Assembly: GCA_963719005.1 (NCBI GenBank)
Contig: CAVRAR010000014.1
Coordinates: forward strand, 1,488,001 to 1,552,000
DNA: 64,000 nucleotides
Direction of reading: 5' to 3'
From: G963675935 sp963719005
GTDB lineage: Bacteria; Planctomycetota; Planctomycetia; Pirellulales; Thermoguttaceae
This document shows, piece by piece, positions 18,025 through 26,301 of the stretch. The notes under the pieces are model-generated. The model worked only from the letters and a program-made list of their open reading frames with translations, had not been told where the DNA came from and ran no database searches. The position numbers were made by a program, and so were the translations under genes. Every line of letters begins with the position of its first letter. Position 1 is the stretch's first letter.

Positions 18025-18714
18025 GTGAAGCGCTCTACAGCCGCCCCCCGTCGAATGCCATTGGTTGTCCCGGTAGCTGTGGCCGTCATGGCGATCTTGT
18101 CCTGTCAGTTCGCTCAGGCGGATTTGATCTATACCAACGTTTTTGCGGGCACGAATTTCGATATCCAAGTTTCCAATCCCGTGAGTCTGCCGGGCACGTC
18201 GCTTGAGGCAGTGACCTTGAGGGCCGTGGGAGAAAACGGAGCCCTGCCTAACACTTTCGACAGCGACAAGAGCGGCCGGCACGGGACGGGTATTACGACC
18301 GCAGTGGGCGATTTGAATCAGATATGGTTTGCGAATGTTATTTCGACGCCCACCTTGACCAATGTTGCTTATTTGTCGCCGACGGACCAAACGCTCGACA
18401 CCCATTTCCTGGTTTACGACAACAATTTATCAATACCCGCCGGTTTGAACCCCAGCGAAGATCTCAACGGCGGCACCGGAACCTTCCTGAAGGGGACGTT
18501 CACAGACATTACCGCGGCCAGTCCATCCTGGGATTTTGCCTACCTGGTAGTGCCCAACGGAACCACGGTGAATCTCGATTTTGAAATCGGCGCGGCCGGT
18601 TTCGCGTCAGAAACGGTGAGCGGCTCCTTCACGGTTCCCGAGCCGAGCGCGCTCGTCCTCTTGGCGGTAGGCGCCCTCGGTCTGCTGATTGGCCGCAGAC
18701 GGCTTGCCGGCTGA
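18025..18714 (+). CDS. PEP-CTERM sorting-domain protein
   Basis: Exported protein of about 229 residues. I choose GTG at 18025 (VKRSTAAPRRMPLVV) because ggaaagg lies about 9 bases upstream and the basic n-region then suits the signal peptide ending QFAQAD; an ATG at 18055 is the alternative. The body is a beta-rich domain of unknown function (DTHFLVYDNNLSIPAGLNPS, then PSWDFAYLVVPNGTTVNLDF). The end has FTVPEPSALVLLAVGALGLL followed by IGRRRLAG, a canonical sorting signal. Last of the four-gene PEP-CTERM block. Confidence 0.83.
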   Translation: MKRSTAAPRRMPLVVPVAVAVMAILSCQFAQADLIYTNVFAGTNFDIQVSNPVSLPGTSLEAVTLRAVGENGALPNTFDSDKSGRHGTGITTAVGDLNQIWFANVISTPTLTNVAYLSPTDQTLDTHFLVYDNNLSIPAGLNPSEDLNGGTGTFLKGTFTDITAASPSWDFAYLVVPNGTTVNLDFEIGAAGFASETVSGSFTVPEPSALVLLAVGALGLLIGRRRLAG

Positions 18715-18724
18715 TCGTGCCTCG

Positions 18725-19783
18725 TCACCTGAACCGCAGCTTCAGCACGTAGGCTTCCCATTCGCGCTGGAAGGCTGTCATGTCCCTCCGGCCGAGGATT
18801 TCCTGGAGCGTGGCGTAGCCGGTCGGGTCTTTCTTGCGGTTTGCATAAAAGCGGTGGTAAAACTTCCGCAACACATTATGCTGCTGCAAGTAGTAGAGGA
18901 GGTATCGGGCCTGGGCGTAGTTGGTGCCGCGGTCCTTCTCGTAAAACTCCTCGGTCGTGGTCGAGCAGAGCGTCTTGAACGACGGCACCCGCTTCTTGCG
19001 GATCGCCTCTTGTAGGCCCGGCAGACGCCAATTGGTATGGCCGACGATCCGGCCGTTGCGTTCGTCGCTCTGCTCGTAGAGCGAGCCGAGCCCCTCGTTG
19101 AACCACGCGGGACACTCGGGAAAGTTCGCCGCCACGAAGGGATGCACGATCTCGTGGACCAACGTGCCGCCGCCGGTGTCGATGTTCATCACCAACGCCT
19201 TGTCGGACGCCGAGAAATAGCCGTAGGGCGTGTCCGGCTTGCTGCCGAAGAGTTTTTCGGCGTTCTCCTCGTAGCTTTCCTTGTCCTTGAAGAGCCAGAT
19301 GTCGAGGATGTCGGCGGGGTCTTTGTCGAAGTAGGCGGCCTTGAGTTTTTCGACGGCCCACTGCACGGTGTTTTTCGCCCGCTGCCGCACCTCGGCCGGC
19401 TCGTCGTCGCCGATCACGACGAACGGCGGCGACACGACGATGGTGAAGCCGTCGTTGGGCAGCTTCTTCTTGAGTTCCCGCACGTGCTTGGCGAACTCGG
19501 CGGCCGTGTGGCTGCCGTAGCGGTCGGCCGCGGAAAGATGCAATGGGATCAACAGGCAAATTAGCAGAAGGCATCCACGAAAAAGCACGAAGGGCCACGA
19601 AGGAGTTCGTAGCCCCGCCTTCAGACGGAATGAGCGGCAATCGACCTTCCGAAAGGGAGAATCGCAATAGCCCGGGGCCAACGGCCCGCGGCGCGGTGTG
19701 ACGCGCATTCCGCGGGCCGCTGGCCCCCGGCTGTTCTCCGCACCAACGTCTCCTTGCCTTACTCCACAACTGTTCCTGTTCAT
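18725..19783 (-). CDS. Exported HExxH putative metalloprotease
   Basis: Protein of about 352 residues. TLVHEIVHPFVAANFPECPA contains an HExxH zinc motif, followed by WFNEGLGSLYEQSDE, whose Glu could be the third ligand of a gluzincin-like site. It resembles planctomycete DUF1570-type peptidases. A hydrophobic signal (LFRGCLLLICLLIPLHLSAA) begins only about 75 residues after ATG 19783. That ATG has GAGGAG about 8 bases upstream, but the extra N-terminus contains a palindromic repeat (19679-19733), so the element may have been inserted between start and signal peptide. A GTG just before LFRGCLLL is an alternative start. The substrate is unknown. Confidence 0.72.
   Translation of the reverse strand: MNRNSCGVRQGDVGAENSRGPAARGMRVTPRRGPLAPGYCDSPFRKVDCRSFRLKAGLRTPSWPFVLFRGCLLLICLLIPLHLSAADRYGSHTAAEFAKHVRELKKKLPNDGFTIVVSPPFVVIGDDEPAEVRQRAKNTVQWAVEKLKAAYFDKDPADILDIWLFKDKESYEENAEKLFGSKPDTPYGYFSASDKALVMNIDTGGGTLVHEIVHPFVAANFPECPAWFNEGLGSLYEQSDERNGRIVGHTNWRLPGLQEAIRKKRVPSFKTLCSTTTEEFYEKDRGTNYAQARYLLYYLQQHNVLRKFYHRFYANRKKDPTGYATLQEILGRRDMTAFQREWEAYVLKLRFR
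19679..19733. repeat. Palindromic element in the N-terminal extension of the HExxH protein
   Basis: gggccaacggcccgcggcgc (from 19676) is the approximate inverse of the stretch gcattccgcgggccgctggc (from 19708). It is read in frame ahead of the predicted signal peptide. Confidence 0.6.
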
Positions 19784-19970
19784 CGGTAGTCTCCTCGATG
19801 TTCCCCGCGGTCCAGGTCTTTGACGCTTCCCCTCCCCGATTTGTTCCATTATAACAAGCGTTGGGCGTTATATGGCGATGGAAAGGGAGCCTTCTGTTTC
19901 GGAGCCCGTCGCAATCGTCGCGTTAGCGATCGGCCCAGTGACCGGTGCGGCGCGATTGGCCGTGGGGAGG

Positions 19971-20046
19971 GAAAAAGGGGACAGGTCCAATTTGCCGGAA
20001 CGGCCCGGAGGGTGCTTCGCACAAATTGGACCTGTCCCCTTTTTCC
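19971..20046. repeat. Palindromic element family A, intergenic copy with different arms
   Basis: gaaaaaggggacaggtccaa (from 19971) pairs with ttggacctgtcccctttttc (ending 20046). The loop (ccggaacggccc...gggtgcttcgca) is nearly the same as at 416-490, while both arms differ together (ggtcca/tggacc instead of gtcccc/ggggac). It lies in the 406-bp gap 19784-20189, which holds no clear gene. Confidence 0.88.
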
Positions 20047-20189
20047 CACGCTACGGTACGATGGATATGGCTTGCGGGCACGCACCTTTCGGCCGCCTTG
20101 GGAGCGTGCATGGCCGATGCGAGGATGCGAGCGTGATTCTCGGCATCCGGCAGAGATCGCGAACTGCACATTGACGAAGGAGTGTTCCC

Positions 20190-20786
20190 ATGCATGGATT
20201 CGAGCTTTCTCGCGGCGAAGTCGTCGTCTTCACGGTCCTTCTTTTCGGGCCTTTCGTTCTCGGCGGTCTCCTTTGGCTTGCCGCTGTCATTCTCCGTTCC
20301 TGGTTCCAAACGACGGCAGCGGTATGCCTGCTGCTTGCAAGCCTGTGCACCTTCACGGGCTTCTATGTTTTCACTGCCGGCAGGCCCTTAATGTCGTTAT
20401 GGTCCCACGCGGATTGTCATGGCCCTTTTCTCGCCGGCATGATGGCGATCCTTGCAGCCGTGCTATCGGCGGCTGATATAGTCCTCCGTCGGCGGAGAGT
20501 TGCAGATACGAAGTGCTTCGTGCTGGCATTGCCGATAGCTCTTGCCGGAACGCTCATTCTCTTTGCCCATGGTTCTTTCTTTTGGTCATGGGCACAATTG
20601 GACTTTTTCTTCGCTATCGTGGTTCTGTTGATGGCAGGCGGCATGGCGGCTGCCGCCGTAGCTCTGCGGCTGCGCGGCAAACGAGGAGTATGGCTTTGTT
20701 TGTCTGTCGCCCTGGCGCTGATTTGTTGCCTGGCGGTCGTGATGTGGGGAGATTTGATCGTTGCGCTGGCAGGTCTGGCTGAGTGA
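20190..20786 (+). CDS. Hypothetical integral membrane protein
   Basis: Protein of 198 residues with about five predicted membrane helices (near residues 12-33, 42-62, 82-98, 108-125, 135-155 and 168-190; one of these is borderline). AAGGAG lies 8 bases before ATG 20190, supporting translation. There are no motifs or charged catalytic patterns I can link to a family. It runs convergent with hemE and has no operon partner. It may be lineage-specific. Confidence 0.7.
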   Translation: MHGFELSRGEVVVFTVLLFGPFVLGGLLWLAAVILRSWFQTTAAVCLLLASLCTFTGFYVFTAGRPLMSLWSHADCHGPFLAGMMAILAAVLSAADIVLRRRRVADTKCFVLALPIALAGTLILFAHGSFFWSWAQLDFFFAIVVLLMAGGMAAAAVALRLRGKRGVWLCLSVALALICCLAVVMWGDLIVALAGLAE

Positions 20787-20810
20787 CCGCCGGCTCGGCG
20801 CCGCAGAGAC

Positions 20811-21869
20811 CTACCGGTTGCCCAACTCGTGAACCGCCTCGACGAGCGCCCTTACGTGTTCCACCGGCGTTTGCGGCAGCACGCCGTGGCCGAGGTTGAA
20901 GATGTGGCCGGCCCGGCCGGCGGCCTGATGCAGAATCTCGCGGACGCGGCGGCGAATTTCGACCGGCTCGGCCAACAGCGCGGCGGGATCGAGATTGCCT
21001 TGAATCGCCTTGTCCGGGCCGATTGCACGCCAGGCGTCGTCCAGGCGGATGCGCCAATCGACGCCGACGACCGCGTCGCGCGGCTTCTTGCCGAACGCCT
21101 CGCCCAACAGCGGCAAGAGCGCCGGATTGCCCGTGGCGAAGTGGATCACCGGCACGCCGGGCCGTAGCGACTCGATCACCGACCGAGTGTACGGCAGCAC
21201 GTAGCGGCGGTAGTCGTCCGGGCCAAGGCAGCCGACCCAACTGTCAAAAAGCTGCACCACGCCCGCGCCGGCGTCGATCTGAGCGTTCAGATACAGCGTG
21301 ACGGATCGGGCGAGCCGGCCCATCAAGGCGTCCCAGGCGCCGGTGTCGGTGTACATCATCGTCTTGGCCAGCCGGTAGTCGCGGCTCGATCCGCCCTCGA
21401 TCGCGTAGGCCGCCAGGGTGAACGGCGCCCCGGCGAAACCGATCAGCGGCAACGTTTCGGGCAGGCCTGCCCGGGTCTTGCGCACGGTTTCCATGACGAA
21501 GCCCAACGGCTCGACCGTTTCGAGCTCGAGCAGGCGATCGACGTCGGCGGCGGTGCGGACGGGGTTATGCAATACCGGCCCCTCCCCGGCTGAAAACTCC
21601 AGTTGGATGCCCATCGGCTCCAGAATCAGCAGCAGATCGGAGAAGAGGATGGCGGCATCGACCCCCAGCCGCTCGACCGTCACCAGCGCAATTTCGGCTG
21701 CCAGATCGGGGGTCTTGCACAGATCGAGAAACGGGGTCTGCCGCCGCACCTCGCGATACTCGGGCAGATACCGGCCGGCTTGACGCATCAGCCAGACGGG
21801 CGTGCGCTCGACCGGCTCGCGGCGGGCGGCTTTCATTAGCGGACCGTTCAACCAAGCGGGAGTGGGCAT
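20811..21869 (-). CDS. hemE: Uroporphyrinogen decarboxylase
   Basis: Decarboxylates uroporphyrinogen III to coproporphyrinogen III in haem biosynthesis; cytoplasmic. About 352 residues, the usual size. The signature TPVWLMRQAGRYLPEYREVR lies near the N-terminus, and PLIGFAGAPFTLAAYAIEGG is the second family block. LFDSWVGCLGPDDYRRYVLP and the end FNLGHGVLPQTPVEHVRALV are also canonical. ATG at 21869 (MPTPAWLNGP) fits family starts; a longer frame to 21932 is repeat-derived (a gcgggcgtctcgcccgc hairpin) and unlikely. Confidence 0.96.
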   Translation of the reverse strand: MPTPAWLNGPLMKAARREPVERTPVWLMRQAGRYLPEYREVRRQTPFLDLCKTPDLAAEIALVTVERLGVDAAILFSDLLLILEPMGIQLEFSAGEGPVLHNPVRTAADVDRLLELETVEPLGFVMETVRKTRAGLPETLPLIGFAGAPFTLAAYAIEGGSSRDYRLAKTMMYTDTGAWDALMGRLARSVTLYLNAQIDAGAGVVQLFDSWVGCLGPDDYRRYVLPYTRSVIESLRPGVPVIHFATGNPALLPLLGEAFGKKPRDAVVGVDWRIRLDDAWRAIGPDKAIQGNLDPAALLAEPVEIRRRVREILHQAAGRAGHIFNLGHGVLPQTPVEHVRALVEAVHELGNR

Positions 21870-21917
21870 GGGAATGTCAGTTTGTGGAGCGCGGGCGTCT
21901 CGCCCGCATTTCTTGGC

Positions 21918-21990
21918 CGGTGGGGCAGACATTCCTGTCTACCGGGAAATATGCGGCACATCCGGCAGACAAGAATGTCTGCCCCACCGG
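21918..21990. repeat. Palindromic element family C, copy 1
   Basis: ccggtggggcagacattcct (21917 onward) pairs with aagaatgtctgccccaccgg (ending 21990). The loop contains atgcggcacat. It lies 38 bases after the acpS stop. Confidence 0.85.
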
Positions 21991-22027
21991 GCCGCGCTGC
22001 TTGCTTTTTCCTGTGTTCGAATGCGGA

Positions 22028-22429
22028 TTAGTCGTCCTTCTTCTCTCGCCCCACGACGATGGCGGTGGCCGTGGCGTGGGTGCGGCAATGCGAGATGGTC
22101 ACGTGGATCTCGGTGGCGCCGAGCCGCTCGATCACGTCCTTCACGCCGCCGCGCACCGCGACGACGGGTCTGCCGCCTGGCTCGTTCCGCACTTCCATGT
22201 CGCGCCAGGAGATGCCTTTGCTCCAGCCGGTGCCGATCGCTTTGAGAATCGCCTCCTTGGCGGCCCAGCGGCCGGCAAAGTGCTGGGTCGATTGCTTCCG
22301 GCTCTGGCAGTATTTGATCTCCTCGGCCGTGTACACGCGGTCGATGAACAATTCGCCGTGCCGCTCGATCATCCGCGCGATCCGCAGGCATTCCGTGATG
22401 TCGGCGCCGACGCCAATGATGTTGGACAT
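22028..22429 (-). CDS. acpS: Holo-[acyl-carrier-protein] synthase
   Basis: Transfers 4'-phosphopantetheine from CoA to the ACP serine, starting fatty acid synthesis. Protein of 133 residues, normal for AcpS. The N-terminal GVGADITECLRIARMIERHG contains the metal-binding Asp, and the second motif FAGRWAAKEAILKAIGTG provides the catalytic/metal Glu. The end is a typical HVTISHCRTHATATAIVVG strand. ATG at 22429 gives the standard MSNIIGVG start. Confidence 0.95.
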   Translation of the reverse strand: MSNIIGVGADITECLRIARMIERHGELFIDRVYTAEEIKYCQSRKQSTQHFAGRWAAKEAILKAIGTGWSKGISWRDMEVRNEPGGRPVVAVRGGVKDVIERLGATEIHVTISHCRTHATATAIVVGREKKDD

Positions 22430-22451
22430 GGAAGGGGCCAGGGGTCAGGGG

Positions 22452-23312
22452 CTAGGGGTCAGGGTTCAGGTCTTCCTCCGCCAGTTCATCGAGAATCGCC
22501 ATGACCCGGTTGCGTTTTTCGGCGTCGAGCCACACCCGCACCAGATCGACCGCGCCGTTGGGTTCTTCCCACGACAATTCGCAGTATGTCGGACCGCAGC
22601 CGGTGTGACAACACGAGAGACGGTAGCGAGGCGAGCGCAGCCCGGCAGTCTCCTCGACCTCGCACGTCTCGGCCAGGCGCCGCGCGGTCGGCACGTCGAT
22701 CTTGCCGTTGCGAACGGTGCGATACCAGGTTCGACAACGATTGCAGTAGGGGACGCGGAAGGCGGGAATTGTCACCGCCACGGCTGCGGCCACGGTCAGC
22801 ATCGCGTCGATGGCCCAGCTCAGCCACGCCGCCCAGCCCTTGGCGACCCACTCGCCCAACAGAGGCCGCCCGCGGTCGGCTTGGGCACGAAGGTATCTGC
22901 CGAAGCCGGGCGGCAACTCACGGGCCAGCGCCGCGGGGACTTTCCCAGTTTTCGTCTCGGCGAAAATGGGACTCTCCGCTTTTGTGCTCGAATAATGGGA
23001 AAGGTAGCCGAGGTAATGCTGGCCGACGACTGCCACCGCGGCTGCCAACACGGCCGACAGCACGATCGTCGGGCGATGTCCAAGCTGGCCGAAGCGTGCC
23101 AGTCCGACAATGGTCAGGCCGGCAAAAACGCCCACAAGTATCGGAAAAAGAAGGACGGGAGCGGCGTAGGATTGCGTCTCTTCGGCCATCCAGGCCCAGA
23201 TCAGCCCCACCGCCGGCCCGGCGGCCAGGGCCAGGCAAAAACCGCCGCGAGAGAATCTGCCGGCCGGAGCGGGAAATGGTTCGGACTGGTCGAGAGCGGG
23301 CGCGGGTTCCAT
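22452..23312 (-). CDS. Hypothetical membrane protein with an in-frame family A palindrome
   Basis: About 286 residues from MEPAPALDQ (23312). Three or so membrane helices cluster in residues 25-95 (FCLALAAGPAVGLIWAWMAE, APVLLFPILVGVFAGLTIVG and TIVLSAVLAAAVAVVGQHYL) plus one near 170-190. A soluble C-terminal part has a CNRC...CCHTGC cysteine pattern that may bind metal. The peptide SSTKAESPIFAETKTGKVPA (about residues 108-127) is encoded by a family A palindrome at 22936-22980 and probably represents an insertion. No family is recognised. The frame continues upstream to 23444 over another repeat, which I exclude. Confidence 0.65.
   Translation of the reverse strand: MEPAPALDQSEPFPAPAGRFSRGGFCLALAAGPAVGLIWAWMAEETQSYAAPVLLFPILVGVFAGLTIVGLARFGQLGHRPTIVLSAVLAAAVAVVGQHYLGYLSHYSSTKAESPIFAETKTGKVPAALARELPPGFGRYLRAQADRGRPLLGEWVAKGWAAWLSWAIDAMLTVAAAVAVTIPAFRVPYCNRCRTWYRTVRNGKIDVPTARRLAETCEVEETAGLRSPRYRLSCCHTGCGPTYCELSWEEPNGAVDLVRVWLDAEKRNRVMAILDELAEEDLNPDP
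22936..22980. repeat. Palindromic element family A inside a membrane protein gene
   Basis: ggggactttcccagttttcg pairs with cgaaaatgggactctcc across a short loop. It is in frame with the gene on the minus strand. Confidence 0.75.
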
Positions 23313-23360
23313 GCCTACATGGTAAGAAACCGACGCCTCTCGTGAAAGCCCTCGGTCGTT

Positions 23361-23495
23361 GTAGGACGGATTTCCGAATCCGTCCCGCATTTCGGGGACT
23401 GTCCCCTTTGCCGGGATTTGACGCGGCGACCGCCCCATTGCCACAGGTTCCCGTACAGCCCCGTTTCGAGACGGATTTGGAAATCCGTCTTACGA
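23361..23495. repeat. Composite repeat upstream of the DUF1559 gene
   Basis: aggacggatttccgaatccgt (from 23363) and its inverse agacggatttggaaatccgt (from 23472) bracket a half copy of family A (ggggactgtcccctttgccg at 23394-23413). No gene is visible in 23313-23610. Confidence 0.6.
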
Positions 23496-23610
23496 GCCAT
23501 CCCCCCATAAAGGGCTGTTGCGGATTTTGTCGGGATGATGATAATAGAGGTGTATGCTGCCTTTGTAGGCGGCGCGAAGTAACTCGGAATCATAAATGAG
23601 GAGAACGCTG

Positions 23611-24729
23611 ATGTCTTACAGAAGGGGTTTGCGCGGGGGGTTTACGCTGGTGGAACTGCTGGTGGTCATCACCATCATCGGCATTCTGATTGCGTTGTTG
23701 CTGCCGGCAGTGCAGGCCGCCCGCGAGGCGGCCAGGCGGGCTACCTGCACCAACAACCTCAAGCAGATCGGGTTGGCCATACACGACTATGGCCAGGCGA
23801 ACAGGAACTTCCCGCCCGGAACGATCATGAGCACGTACGGTGCTCCCGATTCTCACTACGGGGGCGCGGGCGGGACCGCGGACGTCTGGGCGGAGGCACA
23901 GGAGACGGCGACCGGCTTTCATGGCACCAGTTTCCTCCTGCAAATCCTGCCGTTTATGGAGGGCAACGCCAACTTTGTGTTGTGGCAGTTCAAGTACCCG
24001 GTTTCCGGCACGAATATTAATGCCAACATGACTAACGTTACCTTGGCCCAACGGGAGATCAAGTCGTTCTACTGTCCGACCCGGCGGACTGCGATTCGCC
24101 CCGGCATCGATATCGGCTTGCTTTCAACGGCGTGGTCGGGCGGAGGGAATGATTACGGCGGATGCGGCGGCCGCTTCGCCGTCGTCGGCACTAATACGGG
24201 CAACCATCCCATGGGCAACCCGGGCGCTATTTACGACACGGCGCCCTACTATCCTAACCCGCCCTTTACCGCCGCCAACGACGGCGGCGGCGTCAACGAT
24301 CCGCAACGTATCGGTGTTTTCGGCCGGGTCAACGTAAGCACGAGTTTTGCCGAAATTCGCGACGGCTTGTCGAATACGATTGCTACCGCTGAACTGCAAC
24401 GGCTTTACAACATGTCGCCGGTTCTCCTCAACTCCCATGACGGATGGGCCGTCGGCGGCGATGCAACCTTGTTCAGCACGGGCGCCATGGCCAGTTGGAC
24501 CCGTAACGCCGACGGCACTTATTCGTCCGGTCCCGTGTCGTCCGGCGGGATGATGATGAACAACTACTTCTTCGGCTCGCCCGGCAGCTTGCATCCCAAG
24601 GGGGCCAACTTCGGCATGGCCGACGGCTCCGTGCAGTTCCTTCCAGACACGATCGATGCCAGGATTTTCTGCCTGATGGGCAGCATGGACGATAGCGTGG
24701 CGTTAGACACGTCGATAATAACAAAGTAA
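23611..24729 (+). CDS. DUF1559 / prepilin-type N-terminal cleavage protein
   Basis: Planctomycete DUF1559 protein, 372 residues. The type IV pilin-like leader RGGFTLVELLVVITIIGILI, with the GF cleavage site, is followed by AVQAAREAARRATCTNNLKQ and the usual IGLAIHDYGQ. The C-terminal signature SPGSLHPKGANFGMADGSVQ (H-x9-DGS pattern) is present. ATG at 23611 is preferred over 23596 because GAGGAG lies 7-12 bases before it. These proteins are very abundant in planctomycetes and probably form pseudopilus-like or secreted structures; the exact role is unknown. Confidence 0.92.
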   Translation: MSYRRGLRGGFTLVELLVVITIIGILIALLLPAVQAAREAARRATCTNNLKQIGLAIHDYGQANRNFPPGTIMSTYGAPDSHYGGAGGTADVWAEAQETATGFHGTSFLLQILPFMEGNANFVLWQFKYPVSGTNINANMTNVTLAQREIKSFYCPTRRTAIRPGIDIGLLSTAWSGGGNDYGGCGGRFAVVGTNTGNHPMGNPGAIYDTAPYYPNPPFTAANDGGGVNDPQRIGVFGRVNVSTSFAEIRDGLSNTIATAELQRLYNMSPVLLNSHDGWAVGGDATLFSTGAMASWTRNADGTYSSGPVSSGGMMMNNYFFGSPGSLHPKGANFGMADGSVQFLPDTIDARIFCLMGSMDDSVALDTSIITK

Positions 24730-24999
24730 TCGAATAACGTGAGCGGTTCACGGAGCGCGGGCGTCCCGCCCGCGCCGTGAGATCCGGGCGGCAGCAATGT
24801 CGCCCTTTTCTTTTTTTTGAGGTATTAGCTTCTGTTTTGTCGGACAAGACCTCAGGCAAGGTCGCAAAGGCGCGAAGAAAACGGAAGCAGAACGAATGGT
24901 TGCCAGTCTCGCGATCGGTTGCCGATCTTTCTTCCCAAAAAGACTCCTTTGCGTCTTGGCGCCTTTGCGTGAGTATCGCGTTATCGCCCGATAACGACG
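24730..24999. repeat. Intergenic repeats between two convergent genes
   Basis: A gcgggcgtcccgcccgc hairpin near 24757 and an inverted pair (caaggtcgcaaaggcgcgaa near 24855 against cttggcgcctttgcgtgag near 24955). These may act as a bidirectional terminator. No gene. Confidence 0.5.
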
Positions 25000-26013
25000 C
25001 TACCGCTTGCCCTGCTCTTCCTTGTCGAAGGCGGCGTCGAAGGCGACTTTGCTCGACTCGAAATCTACCTTCTTGACGAACTCGCACGCCTCCTTCGCGC
25101 CGTGCTCGCGGTCCATGCCCGAGTCTTCCCACTCGACCGACAGCGGGCCGTTGTAGCTCGCGGCGTTTAACGCGCGGATGATCTCCTCGAAGTTCACCCC
25201 GCCGCGGCCCAACGAACGGAAGTCCCAGCCGCGGTGCGGATCGCCGAAGCCGAGGTGGCTGGAAAGGATGCCGCTCCGCCCGTTGAGCGTCACGATCGCG
25301 TCCTTCATGTGGGCATGGTAGATGCGGTCGGGGAATGCGCGGATGAACTCGACCGGATCGACCCCCTGCCAGATCAAGTGGCTCGGGTCGAAGTTGAAGC
25401 CGAACTCCTCGCGGTAGTTGAGCGCATCGAGCGCCCGCTCGGCGGTGTAAAGATCGAAGGCGATCTCCGTGGGGTGCACTTCCAGCGCGAACTTCACGCC
25501 GCACTCGCCGAACACGTCGAGGATCGGGTTGAACCGCTCGGCCAGCAGCTTGAAGCCGTCGTCGATCATCTCCGGCGAAACCGGCGGGAAGGAATACAAC
25601 AAGGGCCAAATGCTCGAGCCGGTGAATCCGTTGACCACCCCGACGCCGAGCTTCTGCGCGGCCTTCGCGCAGTCGATCATGTTTTCGGCGGCGCGGGCGT
25701 TGACCTCGGCCGGGTTGCCGTCGCCCCAAATATACGGCGGCAGGATCATTTTGTGCCGCGGGTCGATGTTATCGAGCACCGCCTGGCCGACCAGGTGGTT
25801 GCTGACGGCGAACACCTGGAGGTTGTTCTTTTCCAACAGTTCGCGTTTTTTGGCGCAGTAGTCGTCCTGGTCGAGGGCTTTATCGACCTCGAAGTGGTCG
25901 CCCCAGCAGGCCAGCTCGAGCCCGTCGTATCCGAAGCCGCTGCACTTGCGAGCCAATTCGGCCAGGGGCAGGTCTGCCCATTGGCCCGTAAACATCGTGA
26001 CCGGTCGTCCCAT
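25000..26013 (-). CDS. Sugar phosphate isomerase/epimerase (TIM barrel)
   Basis: Xylose-isomerase-like TIM-barrel protein (AP_endonuc_2 superfamily), 337 residues. Segments include GYDGLELACWGDHFEVDKAL, VFAVSNHLVGQAVLDN and FALEVHPTEIAF (metal-ligand Glu). FNFDPSHLIWQGVDPVEFIR and YHAHMKDAI supply Asp/His ligands, and SVEWEDSGMD supplies the last Glu. The exact substrate is not evident. ATG at 26013 (MGRPVTMFTG) has AGGAG about 9 bases upstream; the longer frame to 26157 crosses a family E repeat. Confidence 0.88.
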   Translation of the reverse strand: MGRPVTMFTGQWADLPLAELARKCSGFGYDGLELACWGDHFEVDKALDQDDYCAKKRELLEKNNLQVFAVSNHLVGQAVLDNIDPRHKMILPPYIWGDGNPAEVNARAAENMIDCAKAAQKLGVGVVNGFTGSSIWPLLYSFPPVSPEMIDDGFKLLAERFNPILDVFGECGVKFALEVHPTEIAFDLYTAERALDALNYREEFGFNFDPSHLIWQGVDPVEFIRAFPDRIYHAHMKDAIVTLNGRSGILSSHLGFGDPHRGWDFRSLGRGGVNFEEIIRALNAASYNGPLSVEWEDSGMDREHGAKEACEFVKKVDFESSKVAFDAAFDKEEQGKR

Positions 26014-26059
26014 TTTGCGAAGCTCCTTCTGGCGAATGTCGTGTGGCGAGAAACCCTCG

Positions 26060-26245
26060 GCGACTCCCCTCTCTCGCACGCGGGAGAGGGGCAGGGGGTA
26101 AGGGCTATTCTCCCAAATCCGCCGCCGGTTGCAACGGGGGGCGGTCGTCCCGTTCATAGCTTCTCAGATTACCAACGCTGGGCGGAAACCCAACGTAGGG
26201 CCGACTTTAGTCGGCCAAGTGCGGCGGACTAAAGTCCACCCTTCT
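26060..26245. repeat. Family E palindrome and 'gactaaagtc' repeat
   Basis: ctcccctctctcgcacgcgg with gggagaggggcagggggt near 26066-26097, then gccgactttagtcggc near 26201 and ggcggactaaagtccacc near 26221. Intergenic, 26014-26301. No gene seen. Confidence 0.55.
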
Positions 26246-26301
26246 CGCCGCGAGTGGTGCGGCAACGTTTCGTTTATCCCGCGCTGCATCTCCGGAAGAC
26301 C

